DNA from: Chloroflexota bacterium
GTDB taxonomy: Bacteria > Chloroflexota > Limnocylindria > Limnocylindrales > CSP1-4
Reading direction: 5' to 3'
Length of the DNA stretch: 32,986 nucleotides
Assembly (NCBI GenBank): GCA_005882635.1
Contig: VBFG01000030.1
Span: 1 to 32,986, forward strand
Below the pieces are notes generated by a model that was not told where the DNA came from, searched no databases, and saw only the letters and a list, made by a program, of their open reading frames with translations. Position numbers and translations under genes: made by a program. Shown here piece by piece: positions 25,559 through 32,986 of the stretch (within the stretch, counting starts at the first letter, position 1; every line of letters starts with the position of its first letter).

Positions 25559-26557
25559 TCAGGCCTCGCCGGTGACCCGGGTGTAGGCCGCCGCGACGAC
25601 GACGATGATCGCCCCGAAGAGGACCTGCCTCATCGCCTCTGGCATGTTGAGGGTCGTCAGGAGCGTCGTCAGGAGCGTCAGGATGAGCGCTCCGACGATC
25701 GTCCCAGCGAAGCCACCGCGACCGCCGAGGATCGATGTCCCGCCGATGACCGCGGCGGCGACGGAAGGAAGGACCGCTGACTCGACCAGGGCCGGGCTGG
25801 CGGTCTTGTTCAGGCCGGCAATCAGGAAGCCGGCGATCGCCGCGAGCAGTGCCGAGAGCGTGTACAGGACGATCAGGACCTGCCAGATCCGAACCCCGGC
25901 CAGGCGCGCTGCGATCGCGTTGTCGCCGACCGCGAAGAGCAGTCGTCCGTAGCCGCTCCGCCGCAGACCCAGGACGATGACGGCCGACAGCGGGACGAAC
26001 AGGAAGAGGCTGTTCGGAAGGAACCCGAACGATGTCTCGGACCCGAGCCACAGGATCGGATCGGGGATGACGACACCGGAGAGCACCATCGCGAGCTGGT
26101 AGACGGCGACGAGGCCGAGAACGACGAGGCTCATCCCCAGGGTCATGATCAACGGGTGGACCTTGAAGACACCAATCCCGACTCCGGTGACCACGCCGGC
26201 CGCCAGCGCGACGCCGAGTCCGGCGAGAACGGCGACGACTGGTCCCTGGCCGTTGACGAGGGTCGCCATGACGAAGGCGGCCATGGAGGCAACGGCGCCG
26301 ACCGACAGGTCGATCCCGCCGGTGAGCATCGCCAACGTCTGGCAGCCAGCCAGGATCGCCAGCGGCACGGCCTGGCGAACGATGACGCCGGCCCATGATG
26401 CGGTGACGATCCCGGGTTGAACGAGCTGCAGGACGATCACGAGCGCGATCAGGAGACCGCTCAGCGGGATCAGCGGCTGGTCGCGCAGGATCCGCCGCCA
26501 CGTCGCGCGGGTCAGCCACGGGTTGCGTTCGGCGGTCCCCGTTCCGACGCTGGTCAT
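25559..26557 (-). CDS. Ribose-type ABC transporter permease (second)
   Basis: A 332-residue inner-membrane permease of the RbsC/XylH/MglC class (BPD_transp_2). It has the family motif LTGGIDLSVGAVASMAAF (about 79-96), GVFKVHPLIMTLGMS and a GGTSILGGRGG loop (near 273-283) with eight to ten helices. The ATG overlaps the upstream permease stop as ATGA. With the other permease (26554-27558) it would form a heterodimeric channel, unlike the RbsC homodimer. Confidence 0.93.
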   Translation of the reverse strand: MTSVGTGTAERNPWLTRATWRRILRDQPLIPLSGLLIALVIVLQLVQPGIVTASWAGVIVRQAVPLAILAGCQTLAMLTGGIDLSVGAVASMAAFVMATLVNGQGPVVAVLAGLGVALAAGVVTGVGIGVFKVHPLIMTLGMSLVVLGLVAVYQLAMVLSGVVIPDPILWLGSETSFGFLPNSLFLFVPLSAVIVLGLRRSGYGRLLFAVGDNAIAARLAGVRIWQVLIVLYTLSALLAAIAGFLIAGLNKTASPALVESAVLPSVAAAVIGGTSILGGRGGFAGTIVGALILTLLTTLLTTLNMPEAMRQVLFGAIIVVVAAAYTRVTGEA

Positions 26558-27558
26558 GGGCGCACCCGACGGAGCGCCAGAAAGCTGCCGAGCATGACGA
26601 CGCCGATCAGGATCACGCCCTGGACGACCGTCCCGAAGTTCGGGTTGATGCCGATGAACTGGAGGTCGATTCGGATCAGGTAGAGGACGGCGACGGCCAG
26701 GATCGGGCCGACCACGCCGCCGCGGCCGCCCGCGAGGCTGACCCCACCGAGGACGATCGCGGCGATGCTCTCGAGCGTATACGGCCCCGGTACCGGCGAG
26801 GCATTACCCGTATTCGCCGTCAGGGCGAGCCCGGCGAGCGAGGAGAACAGGCCAGTGAGTGCGTAGCTGACGATCTTCATCCGGTCGACGGGGACGCCGC
26901 TCCGGAACGCGGCGAGGCGGTTGCTGCCGATGGCGAACAATGACAGCCCCAGGTTGGAACGTCGGAGCGGGATCCAGATCGCACCGACGAGGACGGCGAG
27001 GACCACGAGCCCGCGCGGGATCCACTCGCTCACGAGCGGCCCGCGGATCGTTTCCATCAGCCACGGCGCCGCGCCGCCACCGGGCGTGTGGATGATCAGG
27101 AGGGCGACGCCGGCCCAGACGAACGACATCGCAAGCGTGACGACGATGTCGGGGACGCGCGTCGCAACGATCAGCGCGCCATTGATCGCACCGAGCAGGA
27201 CTCCGAGCGCGAGCGTGCCCAGGACGACACCGACCGCGAAGATGTCGCTCTGGCCCTTCATCAGGACCGCCGACACGACGCTCGTCAAGGCCATCATCGA
27301 TCCGACCGACAGATCGATGCCACCGGAGATCACGACGATGGCCTGGGCGACCGCGGCGAGGGCGTTGGGCAGGATCGAGATCCCCAGCGCCTGAACCCCG
27401 GGCGCGCCATAGTTCGGGACGAGCATCTTGGTGATCGCGAAGAAGACGACCAGCAGGCCGATCAGCGCGACGATCCATGGGCTCCGCCGGATCCAGCTCG
27501 TCACCGCCTCGCCGACCCCGACCCGTCGGCGGCCGAGGGCCTCCGTCGCCGCGCTCAC
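26554..27558 (-). CDS. Ribose-type ABC transporter permease (first)
   Basis: A 334-residue permease of the same class, with VISGGIDLSVGSMMALTSVV, ATRVPDIVVTLAMSFVW and LGGVSLAGGRGGVVGP. It differs clearly from its partner, so the pair did not arise by recent duplication. The start is a GTG at 27558 with GGGAGA seven bases upstream, 22 bp after the ATPase stop. Together with the ATPase, binding protein and second permease it completes a CUT2-type sugar importer. Confidence 0.93.
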   Translation of the reverse strand: MSAATEALGRRRVGVGEAVTSWIRRSPWIVALIGLLVVFFAITKMLVPNYGAPGVQALGISILPNALAAVAQAIVVISGGIDLSVGSMMALTSVVSAVLMKGQSDIFAVGVVLGTLALGVLLGAINGALIVATRVPDIVVTLAMSFVWAGVALLIIHTPGGGAAPWLMETIRGPLVSEWIPRGLVVLAVLVGAIWIPLRRSNLGLSLFAIGSNRLAAFRSGVPVDRMKIVSYALTGLFSSLAGLALTANTGNASPVPGPYTLESIAAIVLGGVSLAGGRGGVVGPILAVAVLYLIRIDLQFIGINPNFGTVVQGVILIGVVMLGSFLALRRVRP

Positions 27559-27580
27559 GCGGCGTCTCCCGCGATGATCG

Positions 27581-29110
27581 TCACGCGGTCTCTCCGACAG
27601 CCAGCTCCGGGATCGCCTCGTCCGGCTTCAGGTCGTACGCGGCGCGAAGGAGCGTCGGCTCGTCTGCCTCCAGTGCCGGGATCTCGGCCACGACGCGACC
27701 ATTGAAGACGACGATCGCGCGATCGCAGGCGAGCTGGATCTCCTTCAGCTCGGAGGTGTAAAGCAGGACGGCCGCGCCGGCTGCCGCGAGCTCGCGCAGG
27801 AGCTGGTAGATCTGCTGCTTCGTCCCGATGTCGATCCCGCGGGTGGGATCGAAGCAGAGCATCGTCCGAACGCCACCCGCGACCCAGCGCGCGATCGTCA
27901 CCTTCTGCTGGTTCCCGCCGGATAGCCGCCTCACCTCAGCCGCGGCGCGGGTGTCGATCTGCAGGGTCCGGACCGCGGCGTCGACCTTGCGTCGTTCGCC
28001 GCGGACGTTGATCAGACCCCAGGCTCCGACCGGGCCGGAGAACGGGAGTGCGATGTTCTCGCGAACCGACCGCTGCATCAGCAGCGCTTCCGCCCGATCC
28101 GCCGGGACGTAGACGAGCCCCGCCCGGATCGCATCGGCGGGATGGTGGAACGAAACATGTGCGCCGTCGACGAGGAGCTCGCCACCGGCCGGCCGCTCCG
28201 AGCCCGCGAGGATGTCGAACAGCTCGTCCTGACCCTGGCCCTCCAGCGCCACGAGCCCGAGGACTTCGCCGGGGTAGAGATCGAACGAGACGTCACGCAA
28301 CCGGGTGGCGGCGCTGAGGCCTCGAGCGGTCAGTCGGGGCGCCGTCTCGGGCGTCCTCGCTCCGGCGCCCGCCGGACCCGCCGCAACGGCCGGCGCCCGG
28401 CGGCTGATCTCACCGAGCATGAGCCGCACGATCCGGTCGTCGGAGCCCGCGCCGACGTCGACGACGCCGACCGTCGCGCCTTCCCGAAGCACGGTCGCCC
28501 GGTCGCACACCACGCCGATCTCGATGAGACGGTGGGAGATGAAGATGATCGACCGCTCGGTGCCGCGATGCCGGGCGACCACCTCGAGCACGCGCTCGGT
28601 CAGATTTGCCGGCAGTGCCGCAGTGATCTCATCGAGCATGAGCACGTCCGGCTCGATCGCCAGCGCTCGCGCGAGGTCGATCACCCGCAAGGAAGCCAGC
28701 GGCAGATCCCGAACCATGCTGGAGACGTCGAGGTCCGGGAGACCGAGCTCGGCGAGCCAGTGTCGAACCGGCTCCACCGCGGTCGCCGTGAGGCGCAGGT
28801 TCGAGCGGACGTCGAGATCGGGGATGAGGGCCGGTTCCTGGTAGACCGAGACGACGCCGCCGCGACGCGCCTCGGCGGGTGAATGAGCGCCGTATGGCCG
28901 GCCGCGAACGCTGATCGTGCCTCCGTCCGCCCGCACCCCACCGCTCAGGATCTTCACGAGCGTGCTCTTGCCCGCCCCGTTCGCCCCCATCAGGGCGTGG
29001 ACCTCCCCGGGTCGGACCGCGAGCGACGCCGAGCGCAACGCGACGACCGCGCCGTAGCGCTTCGAGATGTCGCGTGCGTCGAGCAGGAGCTCGGTGCCGA
29101 CGGTCGTCAA
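27581..29110 (-). CDS. Sugar ABC transporter ATP-binding protein (RbsA/MglA type)
   Basis: A 509-residue ATPase with two nucleotide-binding domains fused in tandem. Domain 1 has an intact Walker A (GANGAGKST), Q-loop (SVYQEPAL), Walker B LMLDEITAAL with Glu, and ISHR switch, but its signature is degenerate (PLASLRVIDLARAL). Domain 2 has a degenerate Walker A (LEGQGQDEL), an intact signature LSGGNQQK and a Walker B reading LCFDPTRGIDIG without the catalytic Glu. The defects fall in one composite site, leaving one competent ATP site. The start is a TTG at 29110 with AGGGG eight to nine bases upstream. Confidence 0.94.
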   Translation of the reverse strand: MTTVGTELLLDARDISKRYGAVVALRSASLAVRPGEVHALMGANGAGKSTLVKILSGGVRADGGTISVRGRPYGAHSPAEARRGGVVSVYQEPALIPDLDVRSNLRLTATAVEPVRHWLAELGLPDLDVSSMVRDLPLASLRVIDLARALAIEPDVLMLDEITAALPANLTERVLEVVARHRGTERSIIFISHRLIEIGVVCDRATVLREGATVGVVDVGAGSDDRIVRLMLGEISRRAPAVAAGPAGAGARTPETAPRLTARGLSAATRLRDVSFDLYPGEVLGLVALEGQGQDELFDILAGSERPAGGELLVDGAHVSFHHPADAIRAGLVYVPADRAEALLMQRSVRENIALPFSGPVGAWGLINVRGERRKVDAAVRTLQIDTRAAAEVRRLSGGNQQKVTIARWVAGGVRTMLCFDPTRGIDIGTKQQIYQLLRELAAAGAAVLLYTSELKEIQLACDRAIVVFNGRVVAEIPALEADEPTLLRAAYDLKPDEAIPELAVGETA

Positions 29111-29118
29111 CGGCGTGT

Positions 29119-29175
29119 CACCCCTGTGGTTCGTGGAGATACGGCAGGGGTGCCGGCGCCGCCGACACCCCTGCC
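29119..29175 (-). promoter_or_regulatory. Intercistronic hairpin that can alternatively mask the ATPase ribosome-binding site
   Basis: On the minus-strand RNA, segment 1 GGCAGGGGTG (29175-29166) pairs with segment 2 CACCCCTGCC (29152-29143), making a 10-bp stem extended by four more pairs past one mismatch. Segment 2 can also pair with segment 3 CAGGGGTG (29126-29119), which contains the Shine-Dalgarno for the ATPase. There is no U tract, so full termination is unlikely. Hairpins in this place commonly raise binding-protein levels relative to the membrane parts. Confidence 0.55.
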
Positions 29176-29203
29176 TCCAAGGTTCGCCTGGGCCTGAGGA
29201 GGC

Positions 29204-30271
29204 CTACTCGCCAGGTCCCTTGCAGGCGATGACCTCGTCCTTGCTGTAGTCGGTCCAATCCTTGATCGTCAGGCCGAGGGGCCAGAGTGGGTTGATCTTC
29301 GGATCGGCGGCAGCCTTCAGGGAAGCCTTCCCTGCGTCGGTCGTGTTGTCCCACAGCTCGGGCGTGACGTGCACGGTGGTCGCGCTCGGCGGCTTCCCGT
29401 CGAGGATCTGGGTCGCCAGCTTGACGCCCGCGCCGCCGACGGACGGCGGGTTGGTGACGGCCGCGCCCTTGAGCCCGGTCTCGTTGAGGAGCTGGTTCAC
29501 GAAGCCGGCGTTGTCGGCGCCGACGATCGGAACGAACGGGTGCTTGGCCGTCTTGAGCGCGTCGACGATGGTGGAATCGACACCGGACGTCCAGATGCCG
29601 TCGAACTTCAGGCCACTGCTGAGGATGTCGTTGATCTGGGTGGTCGCCGTCGCTGGATCCCACTTCGTCGCGACTTCCTTCACGACCTTGATGCCGGGGT
29701 TCTCGCTGAGCGCCTTCTTGAAGCCGGTGTCGCGGTCGGTGTCGGCCGGATGCCCGGCGATGCCGCGCATGTAGACGACATCGCCCGTGCCGCCGAGCGC
29801 CTTGAACAGCCACGAGGCGCCGAGGTAGGCGTACTGGACCTGGTCGTTCGAGAGGTTGTAGGCCCCGGGCGCAGTGACCGACGCGTCAACGGCGACGACG
29901 GGGATCTTCGCGGCGAGGGCCTCGGCGATGCCGGGGTTCAGGGCGTCGGGGTCGGCCGGGTTGATGATGATCGCGCTCACGCCCTGGGCGATCAGCGAGC
30001 GGATGTCCGCCAGCTGGCCGTTGGCGTCCGTGTCGTGGTGGATGATGGTGACCTTCGTTACCTCGCCGGTCTTGACGGCCTCGGCCTTCGCCGAGCAGAG
30101 CATCGCCTCGCGCCAGCCGTTCCCGACGCCACCCGGGTTCGAGAACCCGATCGAGTACGCCTTCGCTCCGCCGCCCGAGGCGCCCGGTGAGGCGGTACCG
30201 GTGCAGGCGCCGGCGAGGATCGCCAGCGTCGCGACGGCCACGAGGCCGCGGGCCAGTCCAAGTCGCTTCAT
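29204..30271 (-). CDS. Sugar ABC transporter substrate-binding lipoprotein
   Basis: A 355-residue periplasmic-type binding protein of the ribose/galactose class (peripla_BP_4). Signal peptide with lipobox LAGAC and lipidated Cys23, then a Gly/Ser linker. The mature part shows YSIGFSNPGGVGNGWREAM at the start, HDTDANGQLADIRSLIAQGV, IIINPADPDALNP and PVVAVDASV, all typical hinge and ligand-pocket regions. A GAGGAGAG ribosome-binding site precedes the ATG at 30271. It is followed by the intercistronic hairpin. The ligand cannot be predicted with confidence; the linked genes suggest an amino or deoxy sugar. Confidence 0.93.
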   Translation of the reverse strand: MKRLGLARGLVAVATLAILAGACTGTASPGASGGGAKAYSIGFSNPGGVGNGWREAMLCSAKAEAVKTGEVTKVTIIHHDTDANGQLADIRSLIAQGVSAIIINPADPDALNPGIAEALAAKIPVVAVDASVTAPGAYNLSNDQVQYAYLGASWLFKALGGTGDVVYMRGIAGHPADTDRDTGFKKALSENPGIKVVKEVATKWDPATATTQINDILSSGLKFDGIWTSGVDSTIVDALKTAKHPFVPIVGADNAGFVNQLLNETGLKGAAVTNPPSVGGAGVKLATQILDGKPPSATTVHVTPELWDNTTDAGKASLKAAADPKINPLWPLGLTIKDWTDYSKDEVIACKGPGE

Positions 30272-30288
30272 GAACTCTCCTCCTCTGG

Positions 30289-30316
30289 CCGACGGAGTCC
30301 CCACCTGAGCCGTCGG
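30289..30316 (-). promoter_or_regulatory. Inverted repeat upstream of the binding-protein gene
   Basis: CCGACGG (30289-30295) and CCGTCGG (30310-30316) with 14 bases between, 18 bp before the start at 30271. It could be an operator or a leader hairpin. No promoter is recognisable in the gap 30272-30357. Confidence 0.3.
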
Positions 30317-30357
30317 TCGAACCATCATCGCGCGAATGAATCCCGTTCGTCGCCCCG

Positions 30358-31155
30358 TCATCCACCTCCTCGCTGGCCGATCGCACGGGCGAGTCGCCGT
30401 GCGTGATCCCGATACGCTTCGTCGAACAGCGTTCGCGAGCGCTCCGCCCCGACGACGCTGCCGCGGGTCAGGACCGGCGGCATGGCTCCCCGCTCGGTCA
30501 GGAGCTGCGCGGTCCGGACCTTGATGGAGTTGACGATCGCGACCGCGGCGACGGTCGACCCGGGACCGACCGGAGTGTCGAGACCGGGGACGTCGACGAG
30601 CGCGTCCGCGTGGGGGGTGCAGAGGTCGATGACGAGGTCGGCCTCGTCGAGGAGGCGGCTGCCAACGGTCGGGTCGATCTCCGACGACATCGACTGGCGG
30701 ACCGACGTGACCGCGATCACCCGCAGTCCCCGGGCGTTCGCGCCGCGGGCAAGCTCGACCGGAACGGCGGTCGTGCCGCCGGCGGAGAAGACCATCATCA
30801 GGTCCTGCGCGCCGAAGGAGAAGTTCGACAGGATCACCTCGGCGAGGCCCGGCGTGCGCTCGATGTACATCGCCTGGCGCTGGCCGTTCGAGCCGACGAC
30901 CTGGGTGTGGAACGTCATCGACAGCTCGACCATCGGGTTGAAGCCCGGGTACGACCCGTAGCGGGGGAACATCTCCTCGACGGGGATCCGCGAATGGCCG
31001 GTGCCGAAGAGGTGGACCAGTCCGTCGGCGGCGATCGCCTCGGCCGACCACTGGCTGGCCGTCTCGATCGCCTCGGCCTGGGTCGACGCGACCTCGTCGA
31101 GCAGCTCGCTTGCTGCGGTCATCCACGGGAGCGTCGGGGCGATCGCCATCGTCAT
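30358..31155 (-). CDS. SIS-domain phosphosugar-binding protein (COG4821/UPF0309-like)
   Basis: A 265-residue protein with one sugar-isomerase (SIS) domain. GLVHLFGTGHSRIPVEEMF (45-63) forms the phosphate-binding start, followed by FSAGGTTAVPVELA and VIAVTSVRQS. The family is uncharacterised and usually sits with sugar transporters; relatives in the SIS fold include MurQ etherases, AgaS-type deaminase/isomerases and GlmS. Here it could replace the missing NagB in converting glucosamine 6-phosphate. The ATG overlaps the dehydrogenase stop as ATGA. Confidence 0.85.
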   Translation of the reverse strand: MTMAIAPTLPWMTAASELLDEVASTQAEAIETASQWSAEAIAADGLVHLFGTGHSRIPVEEMFPRYGSYPGFNPMVELSMTFHTQVVGSNGQRQAMYIERTPGLAEVILSNFSFGAQDLMMVFSAGGTTAVPVELARGANARGLRVIAVTSVRQSMSSEIDPTVGSRLLDEADLVIDLCTPHADALVDVPGLDTPVGPGSTVAAVAIVNSIKVRTAQLLTERGAMPPVLTRGSVVGAERSRTLFDEAYRDHARRLARAIGQRGGG

Positions 31156-32240
31156 CGGCCAGCCGCGGTCGCCGGCACGGCCTGCAGCAGCTCGGAGTCC
31201 GTCTCGACGCGCTCCCAGCGACCGCTTCGCATCGAGCGATATGCCGCATCGAGCGTCGCGTTCACGATGTAGCCGTCCCGGAACGTCTCCTGCGGCTCGC
31301 GCCCGGCCCGGAACGCCTCGACGGTGTCGGCCATCATCAGGTCATGGCCGTGGACCCGGACCTCGTCCGGGACGGGGTAGACCCAGCCCGTGTCCTGGTC
31401 GGCCTTCTCGCCGAGATAGCCAGCCGGCCGCTCGATGAAGGCGCGCAGCGACGCCGAGCTCATGTCCTGGATGATCCGGCCGGCGTCGCCGTAGACCTCG
31501 AAGCGGCCCTCGAGCCCACCCTTCGACGACCACGACACGTCACACGTCGCGACCCGGCCGTCCTCGAACCGGATCAGCATGACCGCGTTGTCTTCGCCGG
31601 TCGTCCGGTCGCCGTGGACGAGCGTGTCGCCCCAGGCGAACGCCTCGCGGACGGCGACGTCCTTGCCGAAGACGTACCGGGCCGCCTCCGTCCCGTGCGA
31701 GGCCATGTCGAGGAGTGCGCCTCCGCCGGCGAGCTCGGCGTTCCAGAAGTGCGCGGCGTGGGGGCCGCTGTGGCCCTCGCGGGCCCGGAACGTGACCGGC
31801 CGGCCGATCGCCCCGGCCTCGATCATCTCCCGGACCCGGATCATCTCGACGTTCCACACCACGTTCTCCAGGTAGGCCTCGAAGACGCCCGCCTCGCGGA
31901 CCAGGCGGAGCATCTCGGCGGCCTCGGCCCCATTCCGGCCGAGCGGCTTCGTGCAGGCGACGCCCTTGCCGTTGGCCGCGGCAGCGCGGACCGCCTCGAC
32001 GTGGAGGTGGTTGGGCAGCGAGACGACGACGAGGTCGACCTCGGGATCGGTGCAGACCGCCTCGATCGAATCGGAGGGACGGCTTCCGAACTGCCGGGCG
32101 AAGGCCTCGCGGCGTTCGGGGCCGGCGCCGTAGTTGGCCACGACCCGGGTTGCCGGCACGTACCGCAACCCGAGGGTATGGAACTCGCCGATGAACCCCG
32201 AGCCGAGCATCCCGATCCGGACCTCGCGCGTCTCGGCCAT
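31152..32240 (-). CDS. Gfo/Idh/MocA-family oxidoreductase
   Basis: NAD(P)-dependent sugar or inositol dehydrogenase of 362 residues. The N-terminal Rossmann motif is GMLGSGFIGEFH (10-21), the family TKPLGRN motif at about 98-104 has the conserved Lys99, and MASHGTEAARYVFG supplies the conserved catalytic His region. GGAGG lies ten bases upstream of the ATG at 32240, 16 bp after the deoC stop; the frame stays open upstream within deoC, but this is shadow. The substrate is unknown. The protein would act in the cytosol on the imported sugar or a derivative. Confidence 0.9.
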   Translation of the reverse strand: MAETREVRIGMLGSGFIGEFHTLGLRYVPATRVVANYGAGPERREAFARQFGSRPSDSIEAVCTDPEVDLVVVSLPNHLHVEAVRAAAANGKGVACTKPLGRNGAEAAEMLRLVREAGVFEAYLENVVWNVEMIRVREMIEAGAIGRPVTFRAREGHSGPHAAHFWNAELAGGGALLDMASHGTEAARYVFGKDVAVREAFAWGDTLVHGDRTTGEDNAVMLIRFEDGRVATCDVSWSSKGGLEGRFEVYGDAGRIIQDMSSASLRAFIERPAGYLGEKADQDTGWVYPVPDEVRVHGHDLMMADTVEAFRAGREPQETFRDGYIVNATLDAAYRSMRSGRWERVETDSELLQAVPATAAGR

Positions 32241-32256
32241 CAAGCCCGATCCTCCA

Positions 32257-32986
32257 TCAGGAGCTGCCCTCCGTCGCCGCTCCGGCCGGCGACGCGACCG
32301 CGACCTCGCCACGCTTTCGCGCGCGGAAGTCGTCGATGATCGCCTTCGTCGCCGTCGCTCCGATCCGGGTGACTCCCAGGTTCATCACGTCGATCAGGGC
32401 GTCGAGCGTCCGGACGCCGCCCGCGGCCTTGACCCCGACGTGGGGCGAGACGGACCGCCGCATCAGGGCCAGGTCCTCGTGGGTTGCCCCGCCGGCGGCG
32501 AACCCGGTCGACGTCTTGACGAAGTCAGCGCCGGCTGCCTCGGTCGCCTGACACGCCCGAACGATCTCGTCCGGCATCAGGTAGTGATTCTCGAAGATCA
32601 CCTTGACGATCGCCCCGCTGGCGTGGGCGACGTCGACGACGGCCGCGATGTCGGCCCTGACGTCGTCGTCGCGACCGGACTTCAGCGCGCCGATGTCGAT
32701 GACCATGTCGAGCTCCGTCGCGCCCGCGGCCAGCGCGCCGTGCGCCTCGAAGACCTTCGTCGCGGTCGTCGAGCTGCCGTGCGGGAAGCCGATCACCGTG
32801 CCGACCTGGACGTCCGATCCATCGAGGATCGCCTTCGCCCGCCGGACGTCGACGGGCCGGACGCACACCGACGCGACGTCGTATTCCGCAGCCAGCCGGC
32901 AGCCGCTCTCGACGAACGCGTCGTCCAGCTCGGGCCGCAACAGGGAGTGGTCGATCGTCTTGGCGATCTGGCGTTCGGTGAGGGTC
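32257..32986 (-). CDS. deoC: Deoxyribose-phosphate aldolase, N-terminus beyond right edge
   Basis: Cleaves 2-deoxyribose 5-phosphate to glyceraldehyde 3-phosphate and acetaldehyde. The visible sequence starts LTERQIAKTIDHSLLRPEL, the family N-terminal helix, so the gene continues past the window and a TTG at 32940 is not the start. Also seen: IGFPHGSSTTATK, ELDMVIDIGALKSG, the Lys in IVKVIFEN, and the Schiff-base Lys in FVKTSTGF, then GVKAAGGVRT. All catalytic positions look intact. It leads the transcribed part of the right-hand operon. A DeoC-like aldolase acting on another deoxy or amino sugar is possible. Confidence 0.94.
   Translation of the reverse strand, partial: TLTERQIAKTIDHSLLRPELDDAFVESGCRLAAEYDVASVCVRPVDVRRAKAILDGSDVQVGTVIGFPHGSSTTATKVFEAHGALAAGATELDMVIDIGALKSGRDDDVRADIAAVVDVAHASGAIVKVIFENHYLMPDEIVRACQATEAAGADFVKTSTGFAAGGATHEDLALMRRSVSPHVGVKAAGGVRTLDALIDVMNLGVTRIGATATKAIIDDFRARKRGEVAVASPAGAATEGSS

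Noticed and set aside
25554-26519. ROK kinase as a 645-residue fusion
   Set aside because: The N-terminal half overlaps the permease gene and is Arg/Asp-rich shadow; the kinase fold starts at 25553.
32938-32940. TTG at 32940 as the deoC start
   Set aside because: The conserved N-terminal helix TIDHSLL lies upstream in frame, so the gene continues past the window edge.

Overview
The window is very GC-rich and densely coded, with many GTG/TTG starts, 4-nt ATGA/GTGA gene overlaps and short intergenic gaps. Gene content suggests a high-GC Gram-positive-like bacterium, most likely Chloroflexota (Limnocylindria-like), with Actinomycetota as the alternative. The pointers are OpcA beside Zwf, a stand-alone Pgi of the kind usually fused to transaldolase, and an actinobacterial/chloroflexal ParB-like gene. 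This placement is inference. I see no rRNA, tRNA, CRISPR array or insertion sequence.

Layout. (1) 1-10392, minus strand: a pentose-phosphate operon transcribed tkt, rpiB, an amidase, pgi, gnd, zwf, opcA, pgl (pgl runs off the left edge). (2) 10477-12380, plus: psuK and psuG for pseudouridine breakdown, divergent from tkt across an 84-bp gap. (3) 12381-12744: a non-coding stretch with three related, rearranged repeat copies and a good promoter. (4) 12745-15332, plus: a duplicated-domain hypothetical protein, a 50-residue membrane peptide, an EamA transporter and an alpha/beta-hydrolase lipoprotein. (5) 15411-16430, minus: an alpha-alpha-toroid (squalene-cyclase-like) protein, separated from pyrG by a gap holding two copies of a 17-bp palindrome. 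(6) 16670-18771, plus: pyrG and a small membrane protein. (7) 18789-19946: a ParB-like gene broken by two single-base frameshifts, run into a secreted-protein gene with no signal peptide, then a 13-bp hairpin. (8) 20094-20813, plus: short-form transaldolase, then a possible small ORF and a small membrane protein. (9) 21358-32986, minus: a sugar-uptake and amino-sugar operon transcribed deoC, Gfo/Idh dehydrogenase, phosphosugar-binding SIS protein, substrate-binding lipoprotein, ABC ATPase, two permeases, ROK kinase, GntR regulator, nagA, MFS transporter.

How it fits together. Zwf/OpcA/Pgl/Gnd form the oxidative branch, and RpiB, Tkt and Tal most of the non-oxidative branch; rpe is not in the window. 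PsuK/PsuG release ribose 5-phosphate and uracil, so they feed RpiB/Tkt, and PyrG continues pyrimidine metabolism. The right-hand operon would import a sugar, phosphorylate it (ROK), deacetylate an N-acetyl-hexosamine 6-phosphate (NagA) and pass it to central metabolism. No NagB deaminase is present, so the SIS protein is a candidate for that step.

The most interesting signals are regulatory: paired palindromes upstream of pyrG, a palindrome centred on the pyrG -10 box, a three-segment alternative-pairing arrangement between the binding-protein and ATPase genes, and the rearranged repeats at 12403-12560.
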